DNA of 50,156 bases from Alkaliphilus flagellatus (GCF_018919215.1 NZ_JAHLQK010000009.1:1-50156); one strand, 5' to 3'. Shown: positions 42,261 through 50,156, counted from the stretch's first letter. Notes: generated by a model from the letters alone, not told the origin. Made by a program: numbers and translations.

Positions 42261-42494
42261 ATGGTAAACAATAAAAGAAGACGTAAAACAAGAAAAAAAA
42301 TCTGTGTTTTCTGTGCTGATAAAACAAAAAATATTGACTATAAAGATGTGCATAAACTAAAAAAATACGTAACTGAAAGAGGTAAGATTTTACCAAGAAG
42401 AATTTCAGGAAATTGTGCAATTCATCAAAGAGAGTTAACACAAGCAATCAAAAGATCAAGACACATTGCCTTATTACCATATACAATGGATTAA
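42261..42494 (+). CDS. rpsR: Ribosomal protein S18
   Basis: 77 aa. [20 protein letters not shown] and [20 protein letters not shown] are the bS18 signature. The N-terminus has CVFCADKTK, and Cys at GNC, a zinc-binding-type pattern seen in C+ paralogues. It follows ssb by 18 bases; a palindromic terminator follows. Confidence 0.97.
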   Translation: MVNNKRRRKTRKKICVFCADKTKNIDYKDVHKLKKYVTERGKILPRRISGNCAIHQRELTQAIKRSRHIALLPYTMD

Positions 42495-42506
42495 TATAAG
42501 TATAAT

Positions 42507-42547
42507 AAAAGAAAGTAACAATTGTTACTTTCTTTTAAATTTTTTTG
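42507..42547 (+). terminator. rpsR terminator (30-bp palindrome)
   Basis: AAAAGAAAGTAACAA is followed directly by its complement TTGTTACTTTCTTTT and then a T-run. Confidence 0.85.
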
Positions 42548-42620
42548 ATAAGACGTCGAATTAATATATTGTTTAAAAATTTGATTTTTAGTATTAATAC
42601 AAAATTAAAGGATATAGTCA

Positions 42621-42669
42621 AAATAGCAATGTAGCTAATTAATATTAATTAGCTACATTGCTATTTTTT
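42621..42669. terminator. 46-bp perfect palindrome with T-run
   Basis: Two exact 23-base complementary halves meet with no spacer at 42643/42644 (outer AAATAGCAATG, inner TAATTAAT|ATTAATTA), followed by TTTTTT on the plus strand. It probably shields nrfA from rpsR read-through. The lack of any spacer is unusual. Confidence 0.7.
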
Positions 42670-42715
42670 ATACCAAAGAAGAATATATATAGGATAGTTA
42701 GTAAAAAAGGTGCAC

Positions 42716-42758
42716 TGTGACTTTTATCACATCACAAAATATGGATACACACTATAAT
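42716..42758 (+). promoter_or_regulatory. nrfA promoter with Crp/Fnr-type site
   Basis: TGTGACTTTTATCACA (42716-42731) is a perfect TGTGA-N6-TCACA palindrome. A TATAAT lies at 42753-42758 with no good -35 box. If transcription starts seven bases after the -10, the palindrome centre is at about -41.5, the class II activator position. A further AATTATCAAA/TTTTGATAATT hairpin lies in the leader (42766-42797). HcpR- or Fnr-like regulators are candidates. Confidence 0.75.
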
Positions 42759-42822
42759 GTTAGTTAATTATCAAACTATTTATCAGTTTTGATAATTATT
42801 TTTAAAAAGGGAGGTGAATAAA

Positions 42823-44031
42823 ATGAAAAGAAGAGGTTTATTTATATTTTTATTAGTAGTAATAACATTGGTTTCTGCCTGTTCTAAGTCTAGCACCGAA
42901 GCAAAGGGAGAAGAAATACAAGGAATTATTCCTGCAGAGGAGTGGGCTGATAAGTATCCAGATGAATATGCTTCCTATTTAAAAAATGCGGAGGTGGCAA
43001 ACACAACCTATGGTGGTTCTGAGGCAATTGACTATTTAGAAAAGTACCCAAATCTTAAAACACTATATGCGGGGAATGGATTTAGCAAGGAATATTTAAG
43101 AGCTAGAGGCCATGTATATGCATTAGAAGATGTGATTAATACAGCTAGGCCAAAGCCAGGGGCCAGTTGTCTATCTTGCAAGACTGCCGATTATTTAGAA
43201 ATGATCAATGAATATGGAGATAGTGTCCATGCAATGAATTTTGATGAAATGGCGGCCAAGGTTAAAAATACTATTAGCTGCTATGATTGCCATCAAAATA
43301 CCCCTGGGGAACCTGTAATAACGAGGAATCATTTAAATGTTGGCTTAGATAAGTTAGATACAGAGTTTAAGATGGGTGATTTATCCTGTGCTCAATGTCA
43401 TGTGGAGTACTATATGGATAAAGAAACAAAGGAAGTTATTTTGCCCTGGGATAATGGAATAACTGTTGAAGGAATAGAAAAGTACTATGATGATATGGAT
43501 TACTACGATTGGGTACATCCAGATACAGGTACAAAGCTTCTTAAGGCACAACATTCAGAGTTTGAAACATATCAAGGAAGTCTACATAGCAAAATGGGGT
43601 TAACCTGTATAGACTGTCATATGCCACCAATGGAAAATGAAGATGGGGATACTTATCGCTCCCATCAATGGACAAGTCCATTGAAGCATGTGGAACAATC
43701 ATGTTTACCATGTCACAAAAACGAAACTGCTGATGAACTTATTGCCAGAGTAGAAAAGATTCAAGAAGGTGTAGAAAATAAAACCAATGAAGTTAGTGAC
43801 ATTATTGTAAATTTAATTAATGAATTAACAAAGGCTGTAAACAGTGGTAAATATCCAGAAGAAACATTGAATTTAGCAAGAGATTACCATAGAAAGGCTC
43901 AATGGAGATGGGATTTTGTTTTCGTAGAAAACAGTACAGGATTCCATAATCCAGAGTTTACCCATAAAAGCTTAGATGAGGCACGTATGTATGCGGAGAA
44001 AGGTTTAGAGGTTTTAAGAGAATTTCAATAA
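42823..44031 (+). CDS. nrfA: Cytochrome c nitrite reductase, ammonia-forming (NrfA)
   Basis: 402 aa. Lipoprotein signal (MKRRGLFIFL..LVSAC, Cys20), so it is tethered outside the membrane. Five haem sites: CLSCK (116-120, the lysine-ligated active-site haem), CYDCH (153), CAQCH (189), CIDCH (262), CLPCH (294). CAQCHVEYYM and KAQHSEFETY, with the active-site Tyr and His, are NrfA signatures. It reduces nitrite to ammonium with six electrons. No nrfH lies beside it, so the quinol or electron donor is unclear. The ATG at 42823 is preferred to GTG 42814 because AAAGGGAGG is well spaced. Confidence 0.95.
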   Translation: MKRRGLFIFLLVVITLVSACSKSSTEAKGEEIQGIIPAEEWADKYPDEYASYLKNAEVANTTYGGSEAIDYLEKYPNLKTLYAGNGFSKEYLRARGHVYALEDVINTARPKPGASCLSCKTADYLEMINEYGDSVHAMNFDEMAAKVKNTISCYDCHQNTPGEPVITRNHLNVGLDKLDTEFKMGDLSCAQCHVEYYMDKETKEVILPWDNGITVEGIEKYYDDMDYYDWVHPDTGTKLLKAQHSEFETYQGSLHSKMGLTCIDCHMPPMENEDGDTYRSHQWTSPLKHVEQSCLPCHKNETADELIARVEKIQEGVENKTNEVSDIIVNLINELTKAVNSGKYPEETLNLARDYHRKAQWRWDFVFVENSTGFHNPEFTHKSLDEARMYAEKGLEVLREFQ

Positions 44032-44035
44032 TTAA

Positions 44036-44053
44036 GGGGCTCTATCGAGCCCC
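44036..44053 (+). other. Hairpin between nrfA and resB
   Basis: GGGGCTC/GAGCCCC with loop TATC, no T-run. It is likely an mRNA-stabilising or attenuating hairpin that favours nrfA. Confidence 0.6.
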
Positions 44054-44074
44054 AGTTTAAAAGGGGAGTAAAGA

Positions 44075-45364
44075 ATGAAACAAGATAGTATTTTTAAAGA
44101 AATATGGAAGGCATTTCACTCAATGAAGTTTGGAATTATCTTATTAATAATTATTAGCATTTCTTCCATAGCGGGAACAGTTATACCACAAAATAATCCG
44201 ATGACATTTTATGAAAAGGAATACAGTTTTTTTATATACACAATTATTAGTACATTAAGCTTACATAAAGTATATGCTTCTTGGTGGTTTATATCTATGA
44301 TGGTAGCATTGTCTATAAACTTAACGCTTTGTAGTATTATCCGACTTCCTGTAATAATTAGACAAATTTCAAGGAAGCCTCAATTGGAAGAAGAAATTAG
44401 AGGGAAAAATTTTTTAATAAAAAGTGAGTTTGATAAAGAGATTGATGTGGAGAAATTTTTTAAAAGAACAAGGTTTTTTAGGGTGAAAAGAATAGATAAA
44501 GCAGAAGGAACCTATTATTTTTCGCAGAAAAATTCCTTTGGTTATTTAGGGTCGTGGCTAAGTCATGTGGGCTTATTAATAATTATTTCGTCCTATATCT
44601 TTGGAAAAATAGTTGGATTTGAAACTTATGCTTATGGAGTGCCAGGAACGGTACATTCCATAGAAGGTACTTCATACACATTGAATATAGATGATTTTAA
44701 TATCGATTTTAGAGAGGATCATACTGTCAATCAATATATTAGTAATATTACTGTGAAGAACCAGGGCGGTGATGTAGTAAAGACAGGGAATGTAATGGTT
44801 AATCATCCATTTAGAATGGAAGAAATAAATATATATCAAAATGGTACTGGTTGGGCTATAGACATTGAACTTGAAAAGAATGAGAAAAAGATTTCAGAAA
44901 GAACACTTTACCAAAGTGAAGTACATGTAGATGATAATGAACGAATAGCTCTACAGTTTGTTAACTTTTATCCAGATTTTGATCAATCTAAGGGAATGCC
45001 TAGAACTTTAACTCCCTATTTAAATAACCCAAAACTTCTTTATACTATTTTTTATGAAGGGCAGAGGGTGGACATGAATGTGGCCTCTATAGGGGAAGAT
45101 ATTTCCTGGGAAGAATATACTTTTAAAATTCATAATCCTAGACAATTTACACTTCTACAAATTGTTAGTGACCCTGGAATGACCGGGGCAACGGTGGGAG
45201 GATTAATTTTATTGCTAGGTATTATGCTGGCCTTTTATTTCCATCCAAAGCAGTTAAAGGCGTTCGAAAGCAAGGATGGAAGGACTGTTATATGGGGTGA
45301 TACAGCAAAAAATAAAGATGTTTTTAAAGAGGAAATGAAACTAGCTTTAATGGAAATAGAATAA
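44075..45364 (+). CDS. resB: ResB-like cytochrome c biogenesis protein (Ccs1)
   Basis: 429 aa. Membrane segments at about 18-40 (KFGIILLIIISISSIAGTVI), 68-90, 155-177 (LGSWLSHVGLLIIISSYIFG) and 373-395, with a large extracytoplasmic domain between the third and fourth: the ResB topology. With CcsA it forms the system II haem lyase. It follows nrfA in the same operon, so the organism makes its own maturation machinery for the five-haem reductase. AAAAGGGGAG lies before the ATG. Confidence 0.92.
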   Translation: MKQDSIFKEIWKAFHSMKFGIILLIIISISSIAGTVIPQNNPMTFYEKEYSFFIYTIISTLSLHKVYASWWFISMMVALSINLTLCSIIRLPVIIRQISRKPQLEEEIRGKNFLIKSEFDKEIDVEKFFKRTRFFRVKRIDKAEGTYYFSQKNSFGYLGSWLSHVGLLIIISSYIFGKIVGFETYAYGVPGTVHSIEGTSYTLNIDDFNIDFREDHTVNQYISNITVKNQGGDVVKTGNVMVNHPFRMEEINIYQNGTGWAIDIELEKNEKKISERTLYQSEVHVDDNERIALQFVNFYPDFDQSKGMPRTLTPYLNNPKLLYTIFYEGQRVDMNVASIGEDISWEEYTFKIHNPRQFTLLQIVSDPGMTGATVGGLILLLGIMLAFYFHPKQLKAFESKDGRTVIWGDTAKNKDVFKEEMKLALMEIE

Positions 45365-45381
45365 TTAGGGGGAAATGAATT

Positions 45382-46212
45382 ATGAATTTGGAAAGATTTT
45401 TAAGTATAGAGAGTGGGTTATTCAATGTTGGAATAGCCATGTATATGATTTCGATGGTGCTTTATTTTCTGTTTTTTATTATAAAAAGTGAAAAGTATGG
45501 TAAATATGCAACATTTTTTGTTAAGATAGCCTTTATGTTTCATACAGTAGCCTTAATAGCAAGAGGAATAGGTGCGCAAAGAGTGCCCCTAACCAATCAA
45601 TACGAATTTGCCACTAGTTTTGCTTGGGGTATAGCCCTTTGTTTTATTATATTTGAAAAAAAATATAACTTTAGAGCCATGGGAACCTTTGTTACACCTA
45701 TAATTTTTATAATTATTGGATATGCTGCAATGCAAAATAAAGGTGTTCGTCCTTTAATGCCTGCGCTTCAAAGTAACTGGCTTACAATCCATGTGGCTAC
45801 AGCAGTTATTGGATATGGTGCCTTTGGGGTTGCCTGTGGGGTATCAAGCATGTATTTATTAAGAGACAAGTTTTCTAGAGATGAATTTATTAAAAAATAT
45901 ATACCCCCTTTGGAAAGACTTGACTTAATCAGTTATAGAGCTATTTCTCTAGGCTACTTGTTTTTAACCTTAGTTATGGTTACAGGTGCTATTTGGGCTG
46001 AAAGAGCTTGGGGAAGATATTGGGCATGGGATCCAAAGGAAACTTGGTCATTTATTACATGGATTATATATTCTATATACTTGCATGTTAGAATTATGAA
46101 AGGATGGAAGGGAAGAAGGGCAGCACTTTTTAGCGTTATAGGCTTTATTTGTGTATTATTTACCTATATTGGTGTTAATACTTTATTACCAAGTATCCAT
46201 AGTTACGTTTAG
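45382..46212 (+). CDS. ccsA: CcsA/ResC-type cytochrome c haem lyase subunit
   Basis: 276 aa, about eight membrane segments. The haem-handling WWD motif is WGRYWAWDPKETWSFITW (near 208-225); flanking conserved His residues occur in MFHTVALIARG and LTIHVATAVIGYG. It delivers haem to CXXCH sites outside the membrane. It lies 17 bases after resB. Confidence 0.94.
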   Translation: MNLERFLSIESGLFNVGIAMYMISMVLYFLFFIIKSEKYGKYATFFVKIAFMFHTVALIARGIGAQRVPLTNQYEFATSFAWGIALCFIIFEKKYNFRAMGTFVTPIIFIIIGYAAMQNKGVRPLMPALQSNWLTIHVATAVIGYGAFGVACGVSSMYLLRDKFSRDEFIKKYIPPLERLDLISYRAISLGYLFLTLVMVTGAIWAERAWGRYWAWDPKETWSFITWIIYSIYLHVRIMKGWKGRRAALFSVIGFICVLFTYIGVNTLLPSIHSYV

Positions 46213-46226
46213 GAGGTTATAGATAG

Positions 46227-47051
46227 ATGGAGTGGTCAAAGGAAGCGGAAGTCAGAATAAAGAAGGCCCCATTTTTCGTTAAGAACATGGCAAGAAAAAA
46301 GGCAGAGGAAGTTGCTAAAAGTAGGGGAAAAACCAGAGTGGACATAGAAGATATAGAAATTGCAAAGGGAAGTGGAGAACTGGAGGATTTAAGTACCATG
46401 GATTTAGCCATTGATGGATTAAAAAACACAAATTTTCGTGACATGGCTTTATGTGGTGGGATTAGGGAATGTCCCTTAACTCTTTTTAATGACGAGGAAG
46501 TAGCTAGAATTTTTGATAAAGTTATTAAAGAAGAAGATTTAGAAAAGGTAATAAAAGGCGCCATTGATGAACCAATATTGTATCATAAAAAATTTAAAGC
46601 AGCTATTAGTGGCTGTCCAAATAGTTGCTCTCACCCACAAATTAAAGACATTTCTATTGTTGGATACAGTTCTCCTAAAATTAATGATGGGTATTGTATA
46701 GGTTGTTACCAATGTGTAAAATCATGTCCAGAGAAACTTGTAACTGTAGATAAGAATCCAAGGATTGATATAAAGGAATGTATTGACTGTGGAAGGTGCA
46801 TTAGATCATGTCCAACAGAATCTATTAGAGAACTTGAAAAAGGGTATAGAATCTATATAGGTGGTAGATTAGGTAGAAGACCCCATTTAGCTAAAAAAGT
46901 TGTAGATGTTAAAAGTATACAGGAATTAGAATATGTACTTAGAAAGTTAATAGTTTTATATAAACAATGTATAATACAGAGGAAAAGGTTTAGTAAAACC
47001 GTAGAAGAGTCCACTATAGAGGAAATCCAAAGAAAGATAGGTATACATTAA
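46227..47051 (+). CDS. PCP_red-siroheme reductase-ferredoxin fusion protein
   Basis: 274 aa, no signal peptide. Order: a PCP_red-like domain (1-48, EWSKEAEVRIKKAPFFVKNMARKKAEEVA), a nitrite/sulfite reductase 4Fe-4S-siroheme half (about 60-150, Cys pattern CGGIREC ... SGCPNSC), and two 4Fe-4S motifs (CIGCYQCVKSCP and CIDCGRCIRSCP, about 160-205). Such short dissimilatory-sulfite-reductase-like proteins have no firm function. In the nrfA operon it could be an electron carrier, a cytoplasmic nitrite or sulfite reductase, or a haem/siroheme handling protein. AGGAGG precedes the ATG. Confidence 0.8.
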   Translation: MEWSKEAEVRIKKAPFFVKNMARKKAEEVAKSRGKTRVDIEDIEIAKGSGELEDLSTMDLAIDGLKNTNFRDMALCGGIRECPLTLFNDEEVARIFDKVIKEEDLEKVIKGAIDEPILYHKKFKAAISGCPNSCSHPQIKDISIVGYSSPKINDGYCIGCYQCVKSCPEKLVTVDKNPRIDIKECIDCGRCIRSCPTESIRELEKGYRIYIGGRLGRRPHLAKKVVDVKSIQELEYVLRKLIVLYKQCIIQRKRFSKTVEESTIEEIQRKIGIH

Positions 47052-47102
47052 TCATCGTTAAGGCTAAAATATATAATATAATGATTGTATAGTAGGTGAA
47101 GT

Positions 47103-47636
47103 ATGAGAAAATTTGAATTAAGAGAAATAATATTTATAAGTTTAATAGTTGCTGCAATTTTAACTATTGGTTATGCATTGCTACCGTTCATGCAAATGCT
47201 ACCTACTCCTGCATTTCGTGCTCTTTTAGTAGCTCCAATCTATAGCATAGGGGTTACACTATTAGCTTCTAGAATTAGAAGGCCAGGAACTATTACTATG
47301 ATGGGATTATTAATAGGTAGTTTGCTAAGTATCTTCTTTATCTGGATGTTTTTTATAGCTGTTATAGGCGGTATTTTAACAGATCTTACATGTTTTACAT
47401 TATTTAAGGGATATGACAAAGATAAAAGCATTGCTATTGCTGGGGGATTATTTCCTGCCTATCAATTACCAAGTACATTTGTGGTTGTAGCATATACATT
47501 AGGTGGCGTTACAAAGGACCTTCTAAACAATTCGCTGGTTATATTAATTCCAACTATTATTACTTTTATTTTAGGTTATCTAACCTCTAAGGGGTTACAA
47601 AAAATTCTACGCAGTCGCAGTTTTGAGTCAATGTAA
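47103..47636 (+). CDS. Membrane protein, possible ECF transporter S component
   Basis: 177 aa with about five or six membrane segments (starting FELREIIFISLIVAAILTIG). Size, the early REI motif, and the gap-free hydrophobic layout resemble small ECF-type S components (MptD-like), which bind vitamins or metals and share a common energising module. There is no ATPase beside it. The spacing of about 50 bases after the siroheme protein gene and the GTAGGTGAAGT ribosome site allow co-transcription. The ligand is unknown. Confidence 0.55.
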   Translation: MRKFELREIIFISLIVAAILTIGYALLPFMQMLPTPAFRALLVAPIYSIGVTLLASRIRRPGTITMMGLLIGSLLSIFFIWMFFIAVIGGILTDLTCFTLFKGYDKDKSIAIAGGLFPAYQLPSTFVVVAYTLGGVTKDLLNNSLVILIPTIITFILGYLTSKGLQKILRSRSFESM

Positions 47637-47805
47637 TTTAAAATTTGCAATGGGAGTGCATATAGGTAAAACACTATATGGACTTCTTTTTATAAGTAGG
47701 ACAGGACAGACGACTTTTTAAATTATTTTAAAGGATTTATTTATGCATAAGGAGAATAATATGCATATTGTAACTATAATTTAAAGCATAAAAGGAGAGA
47801 AACAA

Positions 47806-48222
47806 ATGGCCTACATAGTAATGGGAGATCATTTTATAGATAGTGAAGAAGTTTTAAAGAAAATTAAAGAAAATACCCAATTTAAAATGGTAAAAGATTT
47901 AACTAAAGGCTCAAAGCGAGAGGATACTTTAATTTTTCAGATTATACAAGATGTAAAGCAATTAAAACTAGAATTAGATCTAGAGGGCCAAGCAATTGAT
48001 GTGAATGAAGAGGAATTAATTGAAGAACTAATGAGTTTAGCTGATGAAACAGCTTATATGGTAGAGGATTTTATTCCAGAGGATGCTATATGTTATGTTT
48101 ATTCCTATCATTATGACGAAGGATCAGAAGAGATAAAAACTATTGTTGTTGCAGCTGATGAAGTTATAGGGGGACTGAGATTAAGAGATGTGGCGGAAAG
48201 GATTTTGCGTTCTGTTGATTAG
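47806..48222 (+). CDS. Hypothetical cytoplasmic protein (138 aa)
   Basis: 138 aa, alpha/beta, acidic; no signal or membrane segment. Notable parts: MAYIVMGDHFIDSEEVLKKI, a helical LIFQIIQDVKQLKLELDLEG, and a C-terminal beta hairpin AICYVYSYHYDEGSEEIKTI. AAAGGAGAGAAAC precedes the ATG, so it is likely real. I do not recognise a family. It lies alone between a membrane protein gene and the first L25 gene. Confidence 0.65.
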   Translation: MAYIVMGDHFIDSEEVLKKIKENTQFKMVKDLTKGSKREDTLIFQIIQDVKQLKLELDLEGQAIDVNEEELIEELMSLADETAYMVEDFIPEDAICYVYSYHYDEGSEEIKTIVVAADEVIGGLRLRDVAERILRSVD

Positions 48223-48339
48223 TAAAGAAAATTTAATTCAGATATAATTTAGCGCTAAATTTGAAATTTTTGAATTAATTTGGTTTAATAGTACTAAGCA
48301 ATAAAATACAAAATAAAAAATAAAAGGGGGAATTCTAAA

Positions 48340-48927
48340 ATGGCTACACCGGTATTAAATGTTGAATTAAGGAATGTTAAAGGAAAAAACAAAGTATTTA
48401 AGACAAGAAGAAGTGGAAATATACCAGGAGTAGTTTACAGCAGAGGAGAAAAGACAAAAGAGATATCATTAAATGGAAGAGAAGTGGAAAAAATATTATC
48501 AAGATATGGTCAAAGTATGAAAATAGCTTTGGATCTTGAAGGAAAGAGATCCTTTGCAATTATTAAAGAAATACAAAGAGGTAGTATTAATAATGAAATA
48601 TTGCATATAGACTTCCAAACATTAGACGAAAACGAAAAGATTAAAATGCAAATGCCAATTCAGATTATTAATAGAGAAGAAGTAGAATCTTCGGTTCGAT
48701 TTATACAGATAAATATTAATGAGGTGGAAATTCAAACTTATCCTAAATATTTACCAGACAAAGTTGAACTAGATGCTACTAAACTAAATGAAAAGGATGT
48801 TCTAACAATAGGAGATTTAGATATTGCTGAAAATGAACATATTGAGATATTAGAAGATAGAGAAAAAGTAGTAGCTTCTTTTGCTCATATATCAAGTAGA
48901 GCTGAAGTAGATGAAGAAGAAGCATAA
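48340..48927 (+). CDS. Ribosomal protein L25/Ctc paralogue 1
   Basis: 195 aa, two-domain L25 (CTC) form: N-terminal bL25 fold (LNVELRNVKGKNKVFKTRRS, GNIPGVVYSRGEKTKEISLN) and C-terminal beta domain (VELDATKLNEKDVLTIGDLD). Canonical L25 binds 5S rRNA. This copy has more basic, less typical N-terminal residues (FKTRRSGN in place of KNASHRLRERG of copy 2), so it may be a stress or divergent paralogue. GGGGGAATTC precedes the ATG. Confidence 0.88.
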   Translation: MATPVLNVELRNVKGKNKVFKTRRSGNIPGVVYSRGEKTKEISLNGREVEKILSRYGQSMKIALDLEGKRSFAIIKEIQRGSINNEILHIDFQTLDENEKIKMQMPIQIINREEVESSVRFIQININEVEIQTYPKYLPDKVELDATKLNEKDVLTIGDLDIAENEHIEILEDREKVVASFAHISSRAEVDEEEA

Positions 48928-48939
48928 TTAAACTACACT

Positions 48940-48970
48940 AGCGGTGAATTAAATTTCACCGCTTTTTTAT
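48940..48970 (+). terminator. Terminator after first L25 gene
   Basis: AGCGGTGAA/TTCACCGCT with loop TTAAAT and a T-run. Confidence 0.88.
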
Positions 48971-48994
48971 TGTGAATACAACAAGGTTCCCGGG

Positions 48995-49027
48995 ACCCAT
49001 CAGCAATCTTTGATTGCGTTGATGGGT
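48995..49027. repeat. Hairpin with AATCAAAGATT core (copy C)
   Basis: ACCCATCA-GCAATC-TTT-GATTGC-GT-TGATGGGT forms one long hairpin. Its core reads GCAATCAAAGATTGC on the minus strand, akin to the second hairpin of copies A, B and D, but the first hairpin and linker are missing. A weak member of the family. Confidence 0.4.
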
Positions 49028-49126
49028 GGGGTTCTTATTATGTAAATAATGACTAGACTACTAAAAGTATAAAACATAAATTTTTGGAAATAATTGATTA
49101 GAAAAGGAACTAGGGGTGATTTATCT

Positions 49127-49699
49127 ATGAAATATGCTTTTAGTAGCGAAGTTAGAAAAGATCTAGGTAAAAATGCAAGTCATCGTTTAAGAGAAAGAGG
49201 ATATGTACCCGCTGTCATTTATGGAAGTAATATGAATACATTGCCTTTAGAAATTAACTCTAATGAAGTAGAGAATTTTACTAGAAATTATGGTAGTGGA
49301 GGACTAGTAGGATTAAATGTTGGAGAAGTTAATTACACAGTTTTCGTTAAAGAAATTCAGAAGGATCCTGTTACAGGTAAAATAATTCATGTTGATTTTC
49401 AACAAGTTTCCCAGAATGAGAGAATACATGTATCGGTTCCTATAATATTAAGGGGTAAATCCTCAGTTGAAAGAGGAGGTTCAATAATTCAGCAACAATT
49501 AAGAGATATAGAGGTGGAGTGCTCCGCTAGAGATATTCCTAAAGCTTTAGAGTTTGATATCTCTCAATTTAAGCCCGGAGACATATTAAAGGTTGCAGAT
49601 ATGGAATTTGGACAGGAAATTAGTATTATTCAAGATCCTCAATCCATTATTGCATCAATTGCCTTTGCTAAAGATAGTATAGAAGAAAGTGAAGAGTAA
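49127..49699 (+). CDS. rplY: Ribosomal protein L25/Ctc paralogue 2
   Basis: 190 aa. MKYAFSSEVRKDLGKNASHR, RERGYVPAVIYGSNMNTLPL and VDFQQVSQNERIHVSVPI are typical of two-domain L25/Ctc. It binds 5S rRNA in the large subunit. The ATG at 49127 has GGGGTGA seven bases upstream; the TTG at 49094 lacks a site. It is the last gene before the rRNA operon whose 16S starts at about 50083, so a 5S-binding protein gene directly precedes rRNA genes. Confidence 0.92.
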   Translation: MKYAFSSEVRKDLGKNASHRLRERGYVPAVIYGSNMNTLPLEINSNEVENFTRNYGSGGLVGLNVGEVNYTVFVKEIQKDPVTGKIIHVDFQQVSQNERIHVSVPIILRGKSSVERGGSIIQQQLRDIEVECSARDIPKALEFDISQFKPGDILKVADMEFGQEISIIQDPQSIIASIAFAKDSIEESEE

Positions 49700-49706
49700 A
49701 TATAAT

Positions 49707-49758
49707 AAACAGCAAATGCAAGATTTCAATACTTGTATCTGCTGTTTAAATTTTTTTT
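49707..49758 (+). terminator. Terminator after second L25 gene
   Basis: AAACAGCA pairs with TGCTGTTT, followed by a T-run of eight. Confidence 0.8.
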
Positions 49759-49768
49759 GCAAAATGTG

Positions 49769-49797
49769 TTGACACAAATTTTAAACCGTGATATAGT
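49769..49797 (+). promoter_or_regulatory. rRNA promoter P1
   Basis: TTGACA (49769-49774), exactly 17 bases, TATAGT (49792-49797). Confidence 0.88.
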
Positions 49798-49859
49798 TGT
49801 ACAAGTCGTCACCAGTAAAAACATTTTAAATATTAACTTTAAAATTTAAAAAATAACTG

Positions 49860-49888
49860 TTGACAAAGAGTAATAACCATGATATAGT
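49860..49888 (+). promoter_or_regulatory. rRNA promoter P2
   Basis: TTGACA (49860-49865), 17 bases, TATAGT (49883-49888), 91 bases after P1. Downstream, AAGGGCACAAGCCCTT (49915-49930) and TTTGAAAACTAAACAG are typical of pre-rRNA leaders. Confidence 0.88.
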
Positions 49889-49984
49889 AGTAAGAGTCCC
49901 CATGAGGGACATCGAAGGGCACAAGCCCTTAAAGAGGTCTTTGAAAACTAAACAGTATAGATTAAGCCAGCAAAGGTAGATTGC

Positions 49985-50034
49985 CAAAATCTTTGATTTT
50001 GTGTAAGGTACCTTCTCAGCGAAAAGCTGAGTTT
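49985..50034 (-). repeat. Two-hairpin element, copy D (16S leader, inverted)
   Basis: The plus strand shows CAAAATCTTTGATTTTG (49985-50001) then CTCAGC/GCTGAG (50015-50031). Read on the minus strand the order, hairpins and linker (GGTACCTTACACAAAATC) match copies A and B. Confidence 0.6.
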
Positions 50035-50082
50035 CCATTAAATATTAATTTATTTAAATGGAACCCAAAAATTCGAGCATTT

Positions 50083-50156
<74 letters not shown>

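Overview
The window is low-GC Firmicutes DNA from an anaerobic, selenocysteine-using clostridium. The gene set (selenoprotein proline reductase, T-box serS, large SRP RNA, Rex-type boxes, lipoprotein NrfA) suggests a relative of Alkaliphilus or the Peptostreptococcales, but no genus can be fixed from sequence reading alone. It lies between two rRNA operons in the same orientation: it opens with the 3' end of a 23S gene and a 5S gene, and closes with the tandem promoters and first bases of another 16S gene. A near-perfect parS (ParB) site just after the 5S, plus serS, tadA, SRP RNA and rpsF-ssb-rpsR, points to an origin-proximal position.

Layout. 1-5.6 kb: 23S/5S end, parS, niaR and a membrane transporter, T-box-controlled serS, perR with tandem Per boxes, dps. 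5.6-8.7 kb: a tRNA-Arg(CCT), an S41-peptidase-like lipoprotein gene, and two decayed promoter-plus-tRNA-Arg cassettes, which together look like an insertion or duplication hot spot. 8.6-9.6 kb: tadA, tRNA-Ser(GGA), SRP RNA. 9.8-13.0 kb: a Rex-box-preceded trio of a 2Fe-2S protein, a sensory-type [FeFe]-hydrogenase-like PAS protein and a SpoIIE/PP2C phosphatase. 13.3-25.7 kb: lipoate ligase, SGNH hydrolase, a sigma-54 activator of AcoR type and its target operon, a 2-oxoacid/acetoin dehydrogenase complex (E1 alpha, E1 beta, E2, E3) with a complete TRAP transporter embedded in it. 25.8-27.5 kb (minus strand): DUF2089 and DUF4097 proteins. 28-31.4 kb: yedF, a DUF3343 protein, a MscS channel, a DUF951 protein, and an aminotransferase. 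31.7-40.3 kb: the D-proline reductase locus prdR, prdC(Sec), prdA, small gene, prdB(Sec), prdD, prdE, prdF. Then a TSUP permease behind a Rex-like box, rpsF-ssb-rpsR, and a nitrite-ammonification cluster (nrfA, resB, ccsA, siroheme/Fe-S protein). The window ends with two tandem L25/Ctc genes directly upstream of the next rRNA operon.

How the parts fit. Much of the window concerns disposal of reducing equivalents and its control: reductive Stickland proline metabolism under PrdR and sigma-54, nitrite reduction to ammonium under a probable Crp/Fnr-family activator, NADH sensing through Rex-like sites, and a probable H2/redox sensor with a phosphatase output. YedF and the DUF3343 protein fit the selenium demand of PrdB and PrdC. 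Both selenoprotein genes have a UGA followed by a plausible bacterial SECIS hairpin, so simple translation truncates them.

The most notable less obvious features are: (1) prdD and prdE are together a split copy of prdA, broken exactly at the pyruvoyl-forming cleavage site; (2) matched upstream activator palindromes and -24/-12 promoters for both sigma-54 operons; (3) a recurring two-hairpin element beside the 5S, tRNA-Ser and 16S genes; (4) decayed tRNA-Arg cassettes that keep their promoters; (5) a nitrite reductase cluster that lacks nrfH and ends in an unusual PCP_red-siroheme-ferredoxin protein.
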